Part shown: positions 30,451 through 39,291 of the stretch, in pieces
How the letters are laid out: each line of letters begins with the position of its first letter
How positions within the stretch are numbered: the first letter of the stretch is position 1
NCBI RefSeq assembly: GCF_001434255.1
Contig: NZ_AZEY01000020.1
Coordinates: 1 to 64,000 of the forward strand
Reading direction: 5' to 3'
DNA: 64,000 bases
From: Lentilactobacillus diolivorans DSM 14421
GTDB taxonomy: Bacteria > Bacillota > Bacilli > Lactobacillales > Lactobacillaceae
Notes under the pieces: generated by a model
Told to the model about the DNA's origin: nothing
Databases searched by the model: none
The model's input: the letters and a program-made list of their open reading frames with translations, nothing else
Made by a program: the position numbers and the translations under genes

Positions 30451-31062
30451 TTATCGTTGTCGTTTTGCAAAATCAATTTGTTTACCGGTCACCATTTCTT
30501 CAACTTCTGATTCAGAGAATGGTGTTCCAAATGGCGGCTTATGTTTAAGATAATCCGATTCGGGTGTATCAACCCCAACGTTAATATTCTCTTTAACCGG
30601 AACCGCATAATGGTGAATATGCCCGTGCAAATTAACGATTTGCTTAACGATTCCCAACATCATCGGATAATGGGTCATGTAATACTGTCTGTGATTCATC
30701 TTAATTAAGACACCGACATCATGAAATTCGAATTTCATATGATTTCCAACAGGATGATTATGCTTCTCAAGGTATTTAAATAAATCTCGTGAATCATGGT
30801 TCCCCTTAATTAAAACTAGTCGGCCATGTAAACTATCAAGAACTTCAAAAATTTTCTGAAGGGCAATTTTTTCTGGCCGCGTATGCAAAATAGCAATGTC
30901 ACCTAAATGATAAACAACATCATCAGGTGCCACTCGCTTGTTCCAATTATCAATAATTGTCTGGTTCATGTCTTCAACAGTTAAAAATGGTCGGGGAGCA
31001 AATTCGCTAATTCCCAACAATCTTTCATGAAAAAAATGGGTGTCCGCCGTGAAATATTGCAT
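30451..31062 (-). CDS. Calcineurin-like metallophosphoesterase
   Basis: A 203-aa protein with the full metal-site set: DTHFFHE, GDIA, KGNHDS, THYP and HGHIH. It belongs to the small phosphoesterase group often annotated as hydrolase of unknown substrate. It is a single-domain, soluble protein. AAGAG lies 6 nt before the ATG. It heads a run of minus-strand genes to DUF1461. Confidence 0.9.
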   Translation of the reverse strand: MQYFTADTHFFHERLLGISEFAPRPFLTVEDMNQTIIDNWNKRVAPDDVVYHLGDIAILHTRPEKIALQKIFEVLDSLHGRLVLIKGNHDSRDLFKYLEKHNHPVGNHMKFEFHDVGVLIKMNHRQYYMTHYPMMLGIVKQIVNLHGHIHHYAVPVKENINVGVDTPESDYLKHKPPFGTPFSESEVEEMVTGKQIDFAKRQR

Positions 31063-31195
31063 TGTTCAACTCTTCTTTCACATTGTCATTATACGTTTAA
31101 TCATACCACTCAGTTAGTTTGCTATATTGCCAGTTATGGCAACTTAAGATTTTAATCCATCATATCCTTATGACAAAAAATATGGCGTGTCATAA

Positions 31196-31242
31196 GAAAA
31201 GGGACCGAACAAAATTACTTTTGCTTGAGCCCCTCTTGCCTT
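31196..31242 (-). terminator. Terminator after the amino-acid permease
   Basis: An imperfect stem of about 18 pairs with two mismatches, whose conserved arm reads AAAAGGGACCGAACAAAATT on the plus strand, with T-rich sequence after it on the minus strand. It is 50 bp after the permease stop. Confidence 0.65.
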
Positions 31243-31288
31243 AACCGTTACACCTTATTCAACGTATCTATGATACCACATGACATTA

Positions 31289-32659
31289 TTATTTTGTTTC
31301 CATCCGGTCTGAAAACCCCTTTGCCACAAATAAAATTGTTAACCAGATAATCGATCCAATCAATGCAATTAAGGTATCGGTTTTTAGAACCAACACACAA
31401 CCGACGAAAATTAAAAACGCCAAGACAAAATAATCCGAAAACGGAAAAAGTGGCATTTTAAATTTGAAACTCTTTGTCTTACTCAAATCAACCGTCTGTC
31501 GATATTTAATGTGAGCTAAAATGATCATTCCCCAAACAAATAAGAAGCAGGTTGTGGTAACGCTGGAAATAAAACTAAACACATTCCCTGGCATCAGAAT
31601 ACTCACCACAACAATCAATGCAATCACACATGTTGAAAATAGAATTGCGTTAAACGGAATCTGCCGCCGCGATAATTTTCCAACGGTTCGATGAAATTTT
31701 GATTTGCCACTGTACGTTAACGAAAACATCATTCGGCCTGTGGTAAAAATTGAACTGTTACAGGCTGAAATTGAAGCAGTCAATACAACAAAATTGATAA
31801 TTGTGGCGGCCGATCGAATGCCGATTCCGGAAAAGACTTGGACGAACGGACTTGAGGTCGGTGAAACATGCTGCCAAGGAAAAATACTCATTAAAGCCAG
31901 CAGAGACCCGACGTAAAAAAGCAGCACTCTAGTTGGGACCTCGTTAATACTCTTAGGAATTGTGACCTCTGGATCCTGTGTTTCAGAAGCAGTCATGCCA
32001 ATCATTTCGATTCCGGCAAATCCGAAGAGAACCATCTGAAACGATAGGATAAACCCTGAAACTCCATTGGCAAATAGTCCTCCGCTGACGATGTTAGACA
32101 CCTCAGCATGGCCATACGGGGTTTTATAATGGACTGACACTAATATGATACCAATCACAATTAATGCAACAATTGCGGCAATTTTGATAATTGACAACCA
32201 AAATTCAGTTTCACCAAATGCTGACACCGCAATGATATTTACAAGAAACAAGACAGATAGTACAACCAATCCTGTCAACCAAACCGGTATCTTTGGAAAC
32301 CAAAATTGGATATATAATCCTGTTGCCGTTAAATCAGCCATTGCAATCGAAATCCAGCATGTCCAATAAGTCCAGCCAATCACAAACCCGGCTCGTTCCC
32401 CTAAATACTTCTTAATAAAGTAGACAAAGGAATTGCCACTCAAATCTGATAGCAAAAGTTCTCCTAAGGCCCGCATGAGTAAGAAGCACGCAAAGCCAGC
32501 CAGCAGATATGCCAAGATAATAGAAGGCCCAGCAAGGTGAATCGATTGCCCCGCACCTAAAAACAGACCAGTTCCGATCGTTCCACCAAGTGCAATTAAT
32601 TGGACGTGACGGTTCTTTAAACCACGAGATAAGTGATGGTCATCATTTTGATTCTCCAA
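31289..32659 (-). CDS. Amino-acid permease, APC superfamily
   Basis: A 456-aa transporter with about 12 hydrophobic segments and the APC/AAT start pattern (RHVQLIALGGTIGTGLFLGAGQSI), AGPSI, and FGFAGIEMIGMTASE. It belongs to the amino-acid transporter (AAT) family of proton symporters, close to LysP/GabP/AroP-type members. The substrate cannot be read. The TTG start has GGGAGG 9 nt upstream. Monocistronic, with a terminator behind it. Confidence 0.92.
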   Translation of the reverse strand: MENQNDDHHLSRGLKNRHVQLIALGGTIGTGLFLGAGQSIHLAGPSIILAYLLAGFACFLLMRALGELLLSDLSGNSFVYFIKKYLGERAGFVIGWTYWTCWISIAMADLTATGLYIQFWFPKIPVWLTGLVVLSVLFLVNIIAVSAFGETEFWLSIIKIAAIVALIVIGIILVSVHYKTPYGHAEVSNIVSGGLFANGVSGFILSFQMVLFGFAGIEMIGMTASETQDPEVTIPKSINEVPTRVLLFYVGSLLALMSIFPWQHVSPTSSPFVQVFSGIGIRSAATIINFVVLTASISACNSSIFTTGRMMFSLTYSGKSKFHRTVGKLSRRQIPFNAILFSTCVIALIVVVSILMPGNVFSFISSVTTTCFLFVWGMIILAHIKYRQTVDLSKTKSFKFKMPLFPFSDYFVLAFLIFVGCVLVLKTDTLIALIGSIIWLTILFVAKGFSDRMETK

Positions 32660-32741
32660 AAAGGTTTCCTCCCTTTAATAGTTATTGTTAAAATTTAATA
32701 ATAATTCGGCATGATGTCAACTCATAAATCATCAGTTTAAT

Positions 32742-32788
32742 AAAAAAAGGGGCGGAGACAAAACACCGTTTTGTCGCCAGCCTCTTCT
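32742..32788 (-). terminator. Terminator downstream of ackA
   Basis: The AGAGGCTGGCGACAAAAC arm pairs with GTTTTGTCTCCGCCCC around a GGT loop and is followed by seven T on the minus strand. It lies about 155 bp after the ackA stop, with no gene between. Confidence 0.85.
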
Positions 32789-32939
32789 ACGCGATAATTT
32801 TGAGTCAAAACGTGAAACCCAAGTAGTTGTATACCCGGTAATCACCATAAACCAAGAACACATTGACTAAATATCATCTTAGATGACCGCGTCTTTTTTC
32901 ATATTAACTCAGTAAATGGATCATTCGAGTATCTTAATG

Positions 32940-34142
32940 TTACTTTTGTTCAGTTTTGCGTAATCGTTCAATATCACGGACAATCATTAACTCCTCATCA
33001 GTTGGAATTAAGAGTGTCTTTGTGGTCGAGCCATCAGCAGAAAGGTCACGTTCAACACCACGAATATCGTTTTTCTTTGGATCAACTTTAATGCCAAAAT
33101 AGCCAAGTTTGTCAGAAACTTCTTGACGAATCATGATATCATTTTCGCCAATTCCGGCAGTATATACTAATGCATCAATGCCGCCCATTTCAGCAACGTA
33201 ACTTCCAATATAACGGATAATCCGATTCTTGAAGATCTCACGGGCTAACATTGCCCGATGATTTTCATGCATGACACCTTCAATTTCTCGCATATCTGCT
33301 GAAACACCAGAAACGCCGACTAATCCAGATTTATGATTAAGAATATCAATCATTTCGTTCATATCCTTAACATCCGACTTATCGATAATATACTGAAGTG
33401 CAGACGGGTCAACATCCCCTGAACGAGTTGCCATAGTAATTCCGGCAACCGGTGAGAAGCCCATTGATGTGTCAAAGGATTTGCCATCTTTGATCGCATC
33501 AATAGAAGCGCCTGCGCCAAGATGAAGAATGACCAACTTAAGGTCTTTAAGTGGTTTGCCAAGCATTGCAGCAGCTCGTTGCGAGACATAACGGAAGCTG
33601 GTACCGTGAGCACCATATTTACGAACGCCAAGATCAGAATAATAATTATATGGCAAACTGTAAGTATAGTTCACTTCAGGCAATGTCGTATGGAATGAGG
33701 TATCAAAAACGGCAACACTAATTACGTTTGGCAAAATCTTTTTGAACGCTTTGATTCCCAAAACATTTGCTGGTTGATGAAGTGGGGCAAAATCTGTTAA
33801 CGACTCAATCTTCTTAAGAACATCATCGGTAATGACCACTGAATCATGGAAGTCTTCACCACCAGCAACGATTCGGTGCCCAACCCCGGTGATTTCGTTA
33901 TAATCCTTAATAATTCCCAAACTCAACAACTTATCCAAAACAAGCTGAATCGCCTGCTCATGATTATCAATGTCGATTGTGTCCTTGTACTTTTTACCAT
34001 CATCATACTTAATCTCAACTAATGATGATCCCAAACCAATTCGGTCAATGGCACCACTCGACAATACCTTTTCTTCAGGCATTTGAAATAATTTGTACTT
34101 TAAAGTTGAACTACCAGCGTTAATTGCAATCGATTTTCCCAT
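32940..34142 (-). CDS. ackA: Acetate kinase
   Basis: AckA makes ATP and acetate from acetyl phosphate. Start at ATG 34142, with GAGGAG 11 nt upstream, giving 400 aa and the family N-terminus SIAINAGSSTLKYKLFQ. Other marks are GVGHRIVAGGE (substrate Arg), FDTSFHTTLP (catalytic Asp), HLGAGAS, and GIGEN. It follows the YtxK-like methylase by 25 bp, as in many firmicutes in which ytxK-ackA follows the comG operon. Confidence 0.97.
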   Translation of the reverse strand: MGKSIAINAGSSTLKYKLFQMPEEKVLSSGAIDRIGLGSSLVEIKYDDGKKYKDTIDIDNHEQAIQLVLDKLLSLGIIKDYNEITGVGHRIVAGGEDFHDSVVITDDVLKKIESLTDFAPLHQPANVLGIKAFKKILPNVISVAVFDTSFHTTLPEVNYTYSLPYNYYSDLGVRKYGAHGTSFRYVSQRAAAMLGKPLKDLKLVILHLGAGASIDAIKDGKSFDTSMGFSPVAGITMATRSGDVDPSALQYIIDKSDVKDMNEMIDILNHKSGLVGVSGVSADMREIEGVMHENHRAMLAREIFKNRIIRYIGSYVAEMGGIDALVYTAGIGENDIMIRQEVSDKLGYFGIKVDPKKNDIRGVERDLSADGSTTKTLLIPTDEELMIVRDIERLRKTEQK

Positions 34143-34167
34143 AATTAGTATTACTCCTCTAAATTTT

Positions 34168-35178
34168 TTATAAAAGATCCCGTTGCTGCCAATCATCAAT
34201 TTCAGTCAGGAACTTCTTAAACGCAGTTTGATCTTTGAAAGAAGGAAACTCACCAAGCATAACCGGATTGGATTGTTTTGCCTTTTCTCCAGTATTTTGT
34301 AAAATTAAAATTGCCTTCTGAGCCGCCTTGTTTTCAAATAATTCACCGGGGAGATTCAGCAGACCTTGTAGATAAATTCGACCTTGCATCCACTTTAATA
34401 GTTGCTTAGCTTCCTCTGTTTGAAAAAGCTGGCTTGGAACCAGGAAGAAACCAAATCCACCTTTTTTTACATGGTTCATACTATATTCGATTAATAGGTG
34501 GTGAACATAGGAATGTCCTGTTTCAGAATGAGTGTTGAACCCCTTCGCATTCGCATCAATTGGATAATAGCCAATTGGCAGATCACTGATGACAGCATCA
34601 ACGACCGGAGCCAATACATTTTGAATGGCATCTTCATGAAACAGCTCAGCATGGATATGTTGGATTTCAAATGAAGAAGCAGCAAGTTCAAACATGGCAT
34701 CATCGTTTTCAATTCCCGAAACGGTAGGCTTAACTCCCAAACTTCGGTCGAGTTGATTATAGATAGCTGTTAGTAGATTACCTGTTCCCATCGCAGGATC
34801 CAATAGACTGATTTGTTTTTTATCATTAAAGATCCCAGCTACAATATAGCCAATCACATTTGCAATTGTATCTGGCGTAATCTGATAATTTGCTTGGATT
34901 TTATCGAGTCGAATTGCCTTTAAAATGGCCATCTGAATTGACTTTCTAAGTGTCTCAGCATCATAATCGTCGCGATTGAATTTTGCATAAATATTAGTAA
35001 CCCTTTGGGCATCTGAAGCAGTTAACCCAAGATGCCGGCCATCCCCATCCTGAACAGCATCTAAGGTCTCAATCAGTGAATCCAAATAGGATTGATCCTT
35101 TGCTTTTTGAATGATTTCACTAGACTCATTCAAGATGTTAAAGAAACGTTCAATTTGTTCTTCAGTCAGAACACTCAA
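34168..35178 (-). CDS. YtxK-type class I methyltransferase (N6-adenine methylase fold)
   Basis: A 336-aa protein with a helical N-terminal part and a methyltransferase domain: LLDPAMGTGNLLTAI is the SAM-binding loop, and the NPPY-type catalytic site reads SDLPIGYYP, as in YtxK. No specificity (TRD) domain is present, so it is not a restriction methylase by itself; its substrate is unknown. The start is TTG directly after GGGAG, so the exact start is uncertain by a few codons. Neighbour of comG and ackA. Confidence 0.85.
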   Translation of the reverse strand: MSVLTEEQIERFFNILNESSEIIQKAKDQSYLDSLIETLDAVQDGDGRHLGLTASDAQRVTNIYAKFNRDDYDAETLRKSIQMAILKAIRLDKIQANYQITPDTIANVIGYIVAGIFNDKKQISLLDPAMGTGNLLTAIYNQLDRSLGVKPTVSGIENDDAMFELAASSFEIQHIHAELFHEDAIQNVLAPVVDAVISDLPIGYYPIDANAKGFNTHSETGHSYVHHLLIEYSMNHVKKGGFGFFLVPSQLFQTEEAKQLLKWMQGRIYLQGLLNLPGELFENKAAQKAILILQNTGEKAKQSNPVMLGEFPSFKDQTAFKKFLTEIDDWQQRDLL

Positions 35179-35208
35179 CTCCCTTTCACAATACTTGAAT
35201 ACTATTAA

Positions 35209-35238
35209 ATACTACCAGAAAAGGCTTTAATAATTCAA
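35209..35238 (-). promoter_or_regulatory. Candidate promoter of ytxK-ackA
   Basis: Minus strand: -35 TTGAAT (35233-35238), 18-bp spacer, -10 TAGTAT (35209-35214) preceded by TGG. It lies just after the comG terminator. Confidence 0.55.
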
Positions 35239-35267
35239 GTAGCTTTAGATAATTTTGAAGTTAACGT

Positions 35268-35303
35268 AAAAAAGACCAGGACAGATATTAGTTTGTCCTA
35301 GTC
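35268..35303 (-). terminator. Terminator of the comG operon
   Basis: GACTAGGACA pairs with TGTCCTGGTC (one wobble, 10 bp), followed by six T on the minus strand, about 115 bp after the comGG stop. Confidence 0.85.
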
Positions 35304-35417
35304 ATTAAAGTTTTAGTAGCACCCAAAATTGCCATATTTAGCAAAGCCGTAATACAGAGGTCTTTTATTAAGTATGGTCTTTGCATAATTCTCTATGATT
35401 CAGTTACTAAAATGAAC

Positions 35418-35699
35418 TCATTTTTTTAGCTGCCTAACCAATGTCGTGTTTTGTGCAGTAGTGTCAACCCCTTTCAGTTTTATACTTCTTTTTGTTTTAA
35501 CCGTATTTTTTAGTTTTTCCTGATTAATAAGTCGAATTTCTTGAATCGTCGACATTTGTTCCTGGAAAGAACGACATTGAAATATAATACAACTAACGAT
35601 TATAGTTGCAAAAATAACCGCAACCACAGTGAGTGATCCTTGTCGACGCTGATTACTTCTTAAACTCAAGACGAGAATATGCCACGTATTTCTCGCCAT
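35418..35699 (-). CDS. comGG: Competence pseudopilin ComGG-like protein
   Basis: The last gene of the comG series. A hydrophobic helix (SLTVVAVIFATIIVSCIIF) sits near the N-terminus after a basic leader, and the rest is short and polar, the ComGG layout. Sequence identity is low in this family, so the call rests mainly on position. Start taken at ATG 35699 (93 aa); in-frame starts further upstream are possible. It overlaps comGF by 47 bp. Confidence 0.7.
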   Translation of the reverse strand: MARNTWHILVLSLRSNQRRQGSLTVVAVIFATIIVSCIIFQCRSFQEQMSTIQEIRLINQEKLKNTVKTKRSIKLKGVDTTAQNTTLVRQLKK

Positions 35700-36114
35700 T
35701 ATTAAAAATGACACGCGTTTGTAAACACCCCTCTTTTTTCTCAAAATGAACATAATGGACATCTGTCAGTGATCTCAGATGTCCCTTTCGATCCCCGGTT
35801 AGCCGAAGCATATTACTATACTTTTGAAAATGATAGTACTTATGGGTCTTGGGACTATATAGCACTACTTCCCAATCCGGTTTTACCTCGCAAACTTCAA
35901 ATTGATAATGATCCGACTCCAATAATTGAACACATGAATAAAAATTGAGGGTTTGATTTTGTTGATCATGATTGTTTGCCCAAATAGTTGTCGTGATTAA
36001 CCAGATGCCCAGCACACAAATCATCATACTCATCATTCCCTCAACCAAGAGATACCCATACTTGAAATGCCCTGAACTGTTTGAAAAACTATTTTTTAAT
36101 AATGAGTTCTTCAT
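35653..36114 (-). CDS. comGF: Competence pseudopilus protein ComGF
   Basis: A 153-aa ComGF family protein: basic leader, hydrophobic helix (YLLVEGMMSMMICVLGIWLITTTI), and a C-terminal domain with QFEVCEVKPDWEVVLYSPKTHKYYHFQKYSNMLRLTG, the pattern typical of ComGF. Needed with ComGE and ComGG for assembly of the DNA-uptake pseudopilus. ATG 36114, with AAAGG 7 nt upstream; it overlaps comGE by 26 bp. Confidence 0.88.
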   Translation of the reverse strand: MKNSLLKNSFSNSSGHFKYGYLLVEGMMSMMICVLGIWLITTTIWANNHDQQNQTLNFYSCVQLLESDHYQFEVCEVKPDWEVVLYSPKTHKYYHFQKYSNMLRLTGDRKGHLRSLTDVHYVHFEKKEGCLQTRVIFNNGEKYVAYSRLEFKK

Positions 36115-36277
36115 AGTTATGCCTTTCATTGATCATCACTTGCTGGGCCTCTTTGAGTTGTTGATTCATCTGATGGACAGTTTGAAAATATAAAACGCTG
36201 AATATCGAAATAATCGTTAAACCAATCAACGAATCAATCATTGTAAATCCCGATTTAAAATTTTTGCTCAAGTTCAT
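36089..36277 (-). CDS. comGE: Competence pseudopilin ComGE-like protein
   Basis: A short (62 aa) prepilin-like protein: basic leader ending KSGF, then TMIDSLIGLTIISIFSVLYF as the hydrophobic helix with an Asp in place of the usual Glu5. That substitution and the very short C-terminal part are unusual, though ComGE is poorly conserved. ATG 36277, with GGAGTGG just upstream. It overlaps comGD by 23 bp and comGF by 26 bp. Confidence 0.75.
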   Translation of the reverse strand: MNLSKNFKSGFTMIDSLIGLTIISIFSVLYFQTVHQMNQQLKEAQQVMINERHNYEELIIKK

Positions 36278-36692
36278 AGCCACTCCATCCCATTTGAATT
36301 TTTTGAACGTATTTTACCCTGCCGTCTTTTGTCAACCAATTGATGGTATTGGGACTGACAAAGCCATCAGCATTAATGCGAAGTGTAATGACCTTTCCGG
36401 GATGCAATTCTTTTGGAATTTCTACTAAAAATTGTTTTTCCTTCTGATTTCCGGGCACAAAAACAATTTGATGGGATTGGATTTGCACAAAGTAGGCTCG
36501 TTTATGAAGTTGGGCATCATTATCTGCCTCGGCCCAAGAATTATGAACTGAGCGCCAAAAAGATGTCTCTTGCGTGCTGCTGACGTTTATAACTCTGATT
36601 AACGTTAGATTTATTAACAGCGTCCCTGCAATAACGCCAAGATAAACGATTAATTCAACAACCGTAAATCCACTTTTATTTGGATACTTCAT
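36255..36692 (-). CDS. comGD: Competence pseudopilin ComGD
   Basis: A 145-aa prepilin: leader KYPNKSG, cleavage before FTVVELIVYLGVIAG with the conserved Glu at +5, then a polar domain. Part of the type IV-like pseudopilus that carries DNA across the wall. ATG 36692 is used; the upstream in-frame ATT-ATT codons are not needed. It overlaps comGC by 17 bp. Confidence 0.9.
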   Translation of the reverse strand: MKYPNKSGFTVVELIVYLGVIAGTLLINLTLIRVINVSSTQETSFWRSVHNSWAEADNDAQLHKRAYFVQIQSHQIVFVPGNQKEKQFLVEIPKELHPGKVITLRINADGFVSPNTINWLTKDGRVKYVQKIQMGWSGYELEQKF

Positions 36693-36996
36693 TATGATCA
36701 ATCCTTAAGCCTTCATCTTTTGCCTGCTTAATTTGCTTTTTCGTTAAATAACCATCCTTAGCTAATTCTGGGTAGCCGATGCTGCCAGCGCTTGGATGCT
36801 GACTGGTATATGCATCAACTTGCGCCTGAACAACCGAACCCATCGCAGATGTATGAATTGTCTGTGCATGCTTTCGTTGACTGGAAAGGTTTGGAATAAC
36901 AATCATAATTAATAGTGAAATAATGAATAAGACAATGGTCATTTCTATTAAAGTAAATGCTTGTTTAGTTTTCTTAATTTGTTTGTTAATTTTAAT
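36676..36996 (-). CDS. comGC: Major competence pseudopilin ComGC, with a non-standard start
   Basis: ComGC is the main pilin of the competence pseudopilus. The first in-frame ATG (36942) lies inside the mature helix, after the prepilin cleavage site. Upstream in frame the sequence continues as a correct prepilin leader, KINKQIKKTKQAF|TLIE, so the gene must begin earlier. No ATG, GTG or TTG occurs between there and the in-frame TGA at 37006-37008. The best start is ATT at 36994-36996, with AAAGGA 4 nt upstream and overlapping the comGB stop; ATT 36988-36990 is an alternative. About 106 aa. The mature part has the ComGC pattern VLFIISLLIMIVIPNLSSQR. Confidence 0.85.
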   Translation of the reverse strand: MKINKQIKKTKQAFTLIEMTIVLFIISLLIMIVIPNLSSQRKHAQTIHTSAMGSVVQAQVDAYTSQHPSAGSIGYPELAKDGYLTKKQIKQAKDEGLRIDHNEVSK

Positions 36997-38053
36997 ACAT
37001 TCCTTTCACACCATTATAAATTGGCGTTAATAATTGAAAATATGTTCCCACGATGGTAATGCCAATAACGATAAACATTGACGGCTGAATGAATCCAATT
37101 ATTTTATTGGTTGTTAGCATCATTTCTTCAAACATTAAGCTTGAATAGGCAGTCATTGCGTTTGCCATTTCTGTAATTGGATCTCCTGAATTGAGAAATT
37201 TGATAATTTCATCTGGAACAAATTGGGTCTCATCAACCACATCAGTTAATGACTGACCGTTAGTTAATGCGGCATCCAATTTTGCTCCCAGTGAATAAAT
37301 TAAAGAGCCTTTATCAAATTCCGCCAAAGTTATTGAAATTTCTCTTACACTGAGACCACTTTTTAAAAGTGTTGCCAAGTTACTTGCCAAATAATAAGCA
37401 ACGTAATTTTGAAATAGCTTGCCAATAAGTGGTAATTTAATCAGCAACTGAACTTTCCTGATTGGCGATTGTGTGAACCAATAAACAAAACTGATTCCCG
37501 TTAAAAGGACTATGCCAATCAGAAAATATTTGATGAGTCTAAAGTTTCTCGTCAAGGACGTTGACTGATGAATATTTGGCATCAATTCCTGAATTTGAGG
37601 AAATACGAACAAGCGAATCATGATCATCAAAACGAATAAAATAAGACATAAAAATAACGGATATACCATCATTGACTTGATCTTTTTAATTTGTTTTATT
37701 TTCAATCGGTCAAACTTGGCCAATTCTTTTAAGACGTCTTTTAACCGGCCATGCTTTTCAGAAATCAGCAGTTGATGATAGGCCCCAATATTGATTAGTG
37801 ATCTAACACTTTCCGAAAAACCGTTGCCACTTTTTAACCTGGTCACAATCAAATTAACCTGCGGTCGCATTCGTTTATTGGTTTGGACAATAAAATCAAG
37901 GGCAGCTGTTAGGGAAAAACCAATTGTTAATAGATTTGCCAAAAGCGCAAAAAATTCAGCCTGCTGGTCGATTGACCATTTTTTAACCAAGTTGGAACTT
38001 TTCGGCCACTTGTTTGGTAACCATTTTTCGGTTGACCGCTTTTTCAAGTTCAC
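36992..38053 (-). CDS. comGB: Competence type II secretion-like membrane protein ComGB
   Basis: A 353-aa polytopic platform protein (GspF/PilC family) for pseudopilus assembly. The two GspF domains are seen (QAEFFALLANLLTIGFSLTAALDFI, and ASNLATLLKSGLSVREISITLAEF), with three membrane helices, the last near the C-terminus. The GTG start has GGAGTGG upstream and lies 71 bp inside comGA. The end overlaps the comGC start codon. Confidence 0.93.
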   Translation of the reverse strand: MNLKKRSTEKWLPNKWPKSSNLVKKWSIDQQAEFFALLANLLTIGFSLTAALDFIVQTNKRMRPQVNLIVTRLKSGNGFSESVRSLINIGAYHQLLISEKHGRLKDVLKELAKFDRLKIKQIKKIKSMMVYPLFLCLILFVLMIMIRLFVFPQIQELMPNIHQSTSLTRNFRLIKYFLIGIVLLTGISFVYWFTQSPIRKVQLLIKLPLIGKLFQNYVAYYLASNLATLLKSGLSVREISITLAEFDKGSLIYSLGAKLDAALTNGQSLTDVVDETQFVPDEIIKFLNSGDPITEMANAMTAYSSLMFEEMMLTTNKIIGFIQPSMFIVIGITIVGTYFQLLTPIYNGVKGMY

Positions 38054-38954
38054 TATTCCACTCCTTCCAATCGTAACGATTCATTCTGCTCAATTCGGCA
38101 TATTCATGAGCCATTAATAGCGCCTTCTGCTTTCCTTGGATGGTTGGAATTAAACGCTGGTAGGCAACAGCAGTCACTGCTTGTGAGATAAATGACTCAT
38201 CAACGCCCAGCTGCTTTAATCGACTAATAACGCCGAGAGGATTTTGGGCATGAACGGTTGTGTAAACCAAATGTCCACTCAGGGCTGCTTTGATAGCCGC
38301 CTGGGCAGTCATTGAATCTCTAATCTCGCCAATAATAAAAATATCTGGTCGGTGCCTAAGGCCAACTTTTATGAGCTCTGAGTAACCCATTCCTGCATCA
38401 TTGTTGACCTGGAGTTGTAAAAACCTTGGATCTTTAATCTCGATTGGATCTTCAATTGTCATCACAAATTGATCCGCAACTAACTGATGAACCAAACTAT
38501 AGATCGTTGTCGTTTTTCCTGAACCAGTGGGGCCCGAAAAAATGATTAATCCTCTTCTGCTGCTTAGCTCTTCAAGAAAATGCTTCTGGGCTTCATTAAA
38601 AAAAGCAGTTGACAAGTCTGCCAGTGAATAGATAATTCTAATGACGAGTGATTCCTTACCGGCAAAGTTCCCAACAGCTGACAACCTTAAATCATATTTT
38701 ATGTCGTCTATATACCATTCCATCGCGCCAATCTGCGGTCTTCTCTGCTCACTAAGCGCCATATCAGCTAAATATTTACAATAATTCATCATTCTCCGGG
38801 CGTTCAAATATTTAATTTCATCCCAAATAATTATTTCCTGAACACCACGAATTTTAATGACATACCCATCCTCAGTAGGTAAAAAGTAGATATCACTGGC
38901 TTGATGAGTAATAGCGTTCATTAATAAAGCATTCACCTGTTCACTAATTTCCAT
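37983..38954 (-). CDS. comGA: Competence pilus assembly ATPase ComGA
   Basis: A GspE/PilB-type ATPase that powers pseudopilus assembly and DNA uptake. The 323-aa protein shows Walker A GPTGSGKTTT, Asp box TIEDPIE, Walker B IFIGEIRD with the His box TVHAQNPLG, and the N-terminal ASDIYFLP. It has no N1 domain, as usual for ComGA. The ATG has GAGGTG 7 nt upstream. First gene of comGA-GB-GC-GD-GE-GF-GG, all overlapping. No clear competence sigma-factor box was found upstream. Confidence 0.96.
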   Translation of the reverse strand: MEISEQVNALLMNAITHQASDIYFLPTEDGYVIKIRGVQEIIIWDEIKYLNARRMMNYCKYLADMALSEQRRPQIGAMEWYIDDIKYDLRLSAVGNFAGKESLVIRIIYSLADLSTAFFNEAQKHFLEELSSRRGLIIFSGPTGSGKTTTIYSLVHQLVADQFVMTIEDPIEIKDPRFLQLQVNNDAGMGYSELIKVGLRHRPDIFIIGEIRDSMTAQAAIKAALSGHLVYTTVHAQNPLGVISRLKQLGVDESFISQAVTAVAYQRLIPTIQGKQKALLMAHEYAELSRMNRYDWKEWNSELEKAVNRKMVTKQVAEKFQLG

Positions 38955-39237
38955 GTTGTTTCACCTCTCAATAATTAGTTACGTAAAAGAATAAAATTTT
39001 CCTTGAAAACAACTAAAAACAATGGAACACAATGTGATTAGTTTCTAAATTCTCGTCAATAATAATTTGAATACGATAAAGAGACTGGCTAAAACGATTC
39101 CAGCAGAATTATCCCTTTATGAAATTCGTGATCCCCCAAAGAATTCAATCAGTAATTAAATGACATCCTTACCATTTGTTTTTCTATTATCAATTTTTGA
39201 TAACCTGCTACTCAAAATTGAATAAAATTTTCGGCAA
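38955..39237. other. Gene-free region upstream of comGA
   Basis: About 280 bp with no coding capacity that I can support. On the minus strand TTGACG (near 39052-39057) could be a -35, but no good -10 follows at 16-18 bp. A perfect 7-3-7 inverted repeat, TTATCAA/TTGATAA, lies at 39187-39203. The comGA regulatory site must be here, but I cannot identify it. Confidence 0.5.
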
Positions 39238-39281
39238 AAAAAGACCAAAGTGAAATGGATTTTTCACTTTGGTCTTTAAAT
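39236..39281. terminator. Terminator after yebC
   Basis: A perfect stem, AAAGACCAAAGTGAAA and its complement around a short loop, flanked by an A run and TTTAAA, about 11 bp after the yebC stop. The minus strand reads T-rich after the stem. Confidence 0.9.
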
Positions 39282-39291
39282 ATAGTTATAA

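Noticed and set aside
29047-31062. Two adjacent phosphoesterase genes as a new nucleotide-signalling system
   Set aside because: Both belong to common firmicute families in their usual yutD-yutF neighbourhood; nothing links them to a signal-producing enzyme here.
38990-39130. Competence sigma-factor (ComX-type) box upstream of comGA
   Set aside because: Segments such as CACGAATT (near 39121) resemble the streptococcal TACGAATA box only partly; spacing and context do not support a call.
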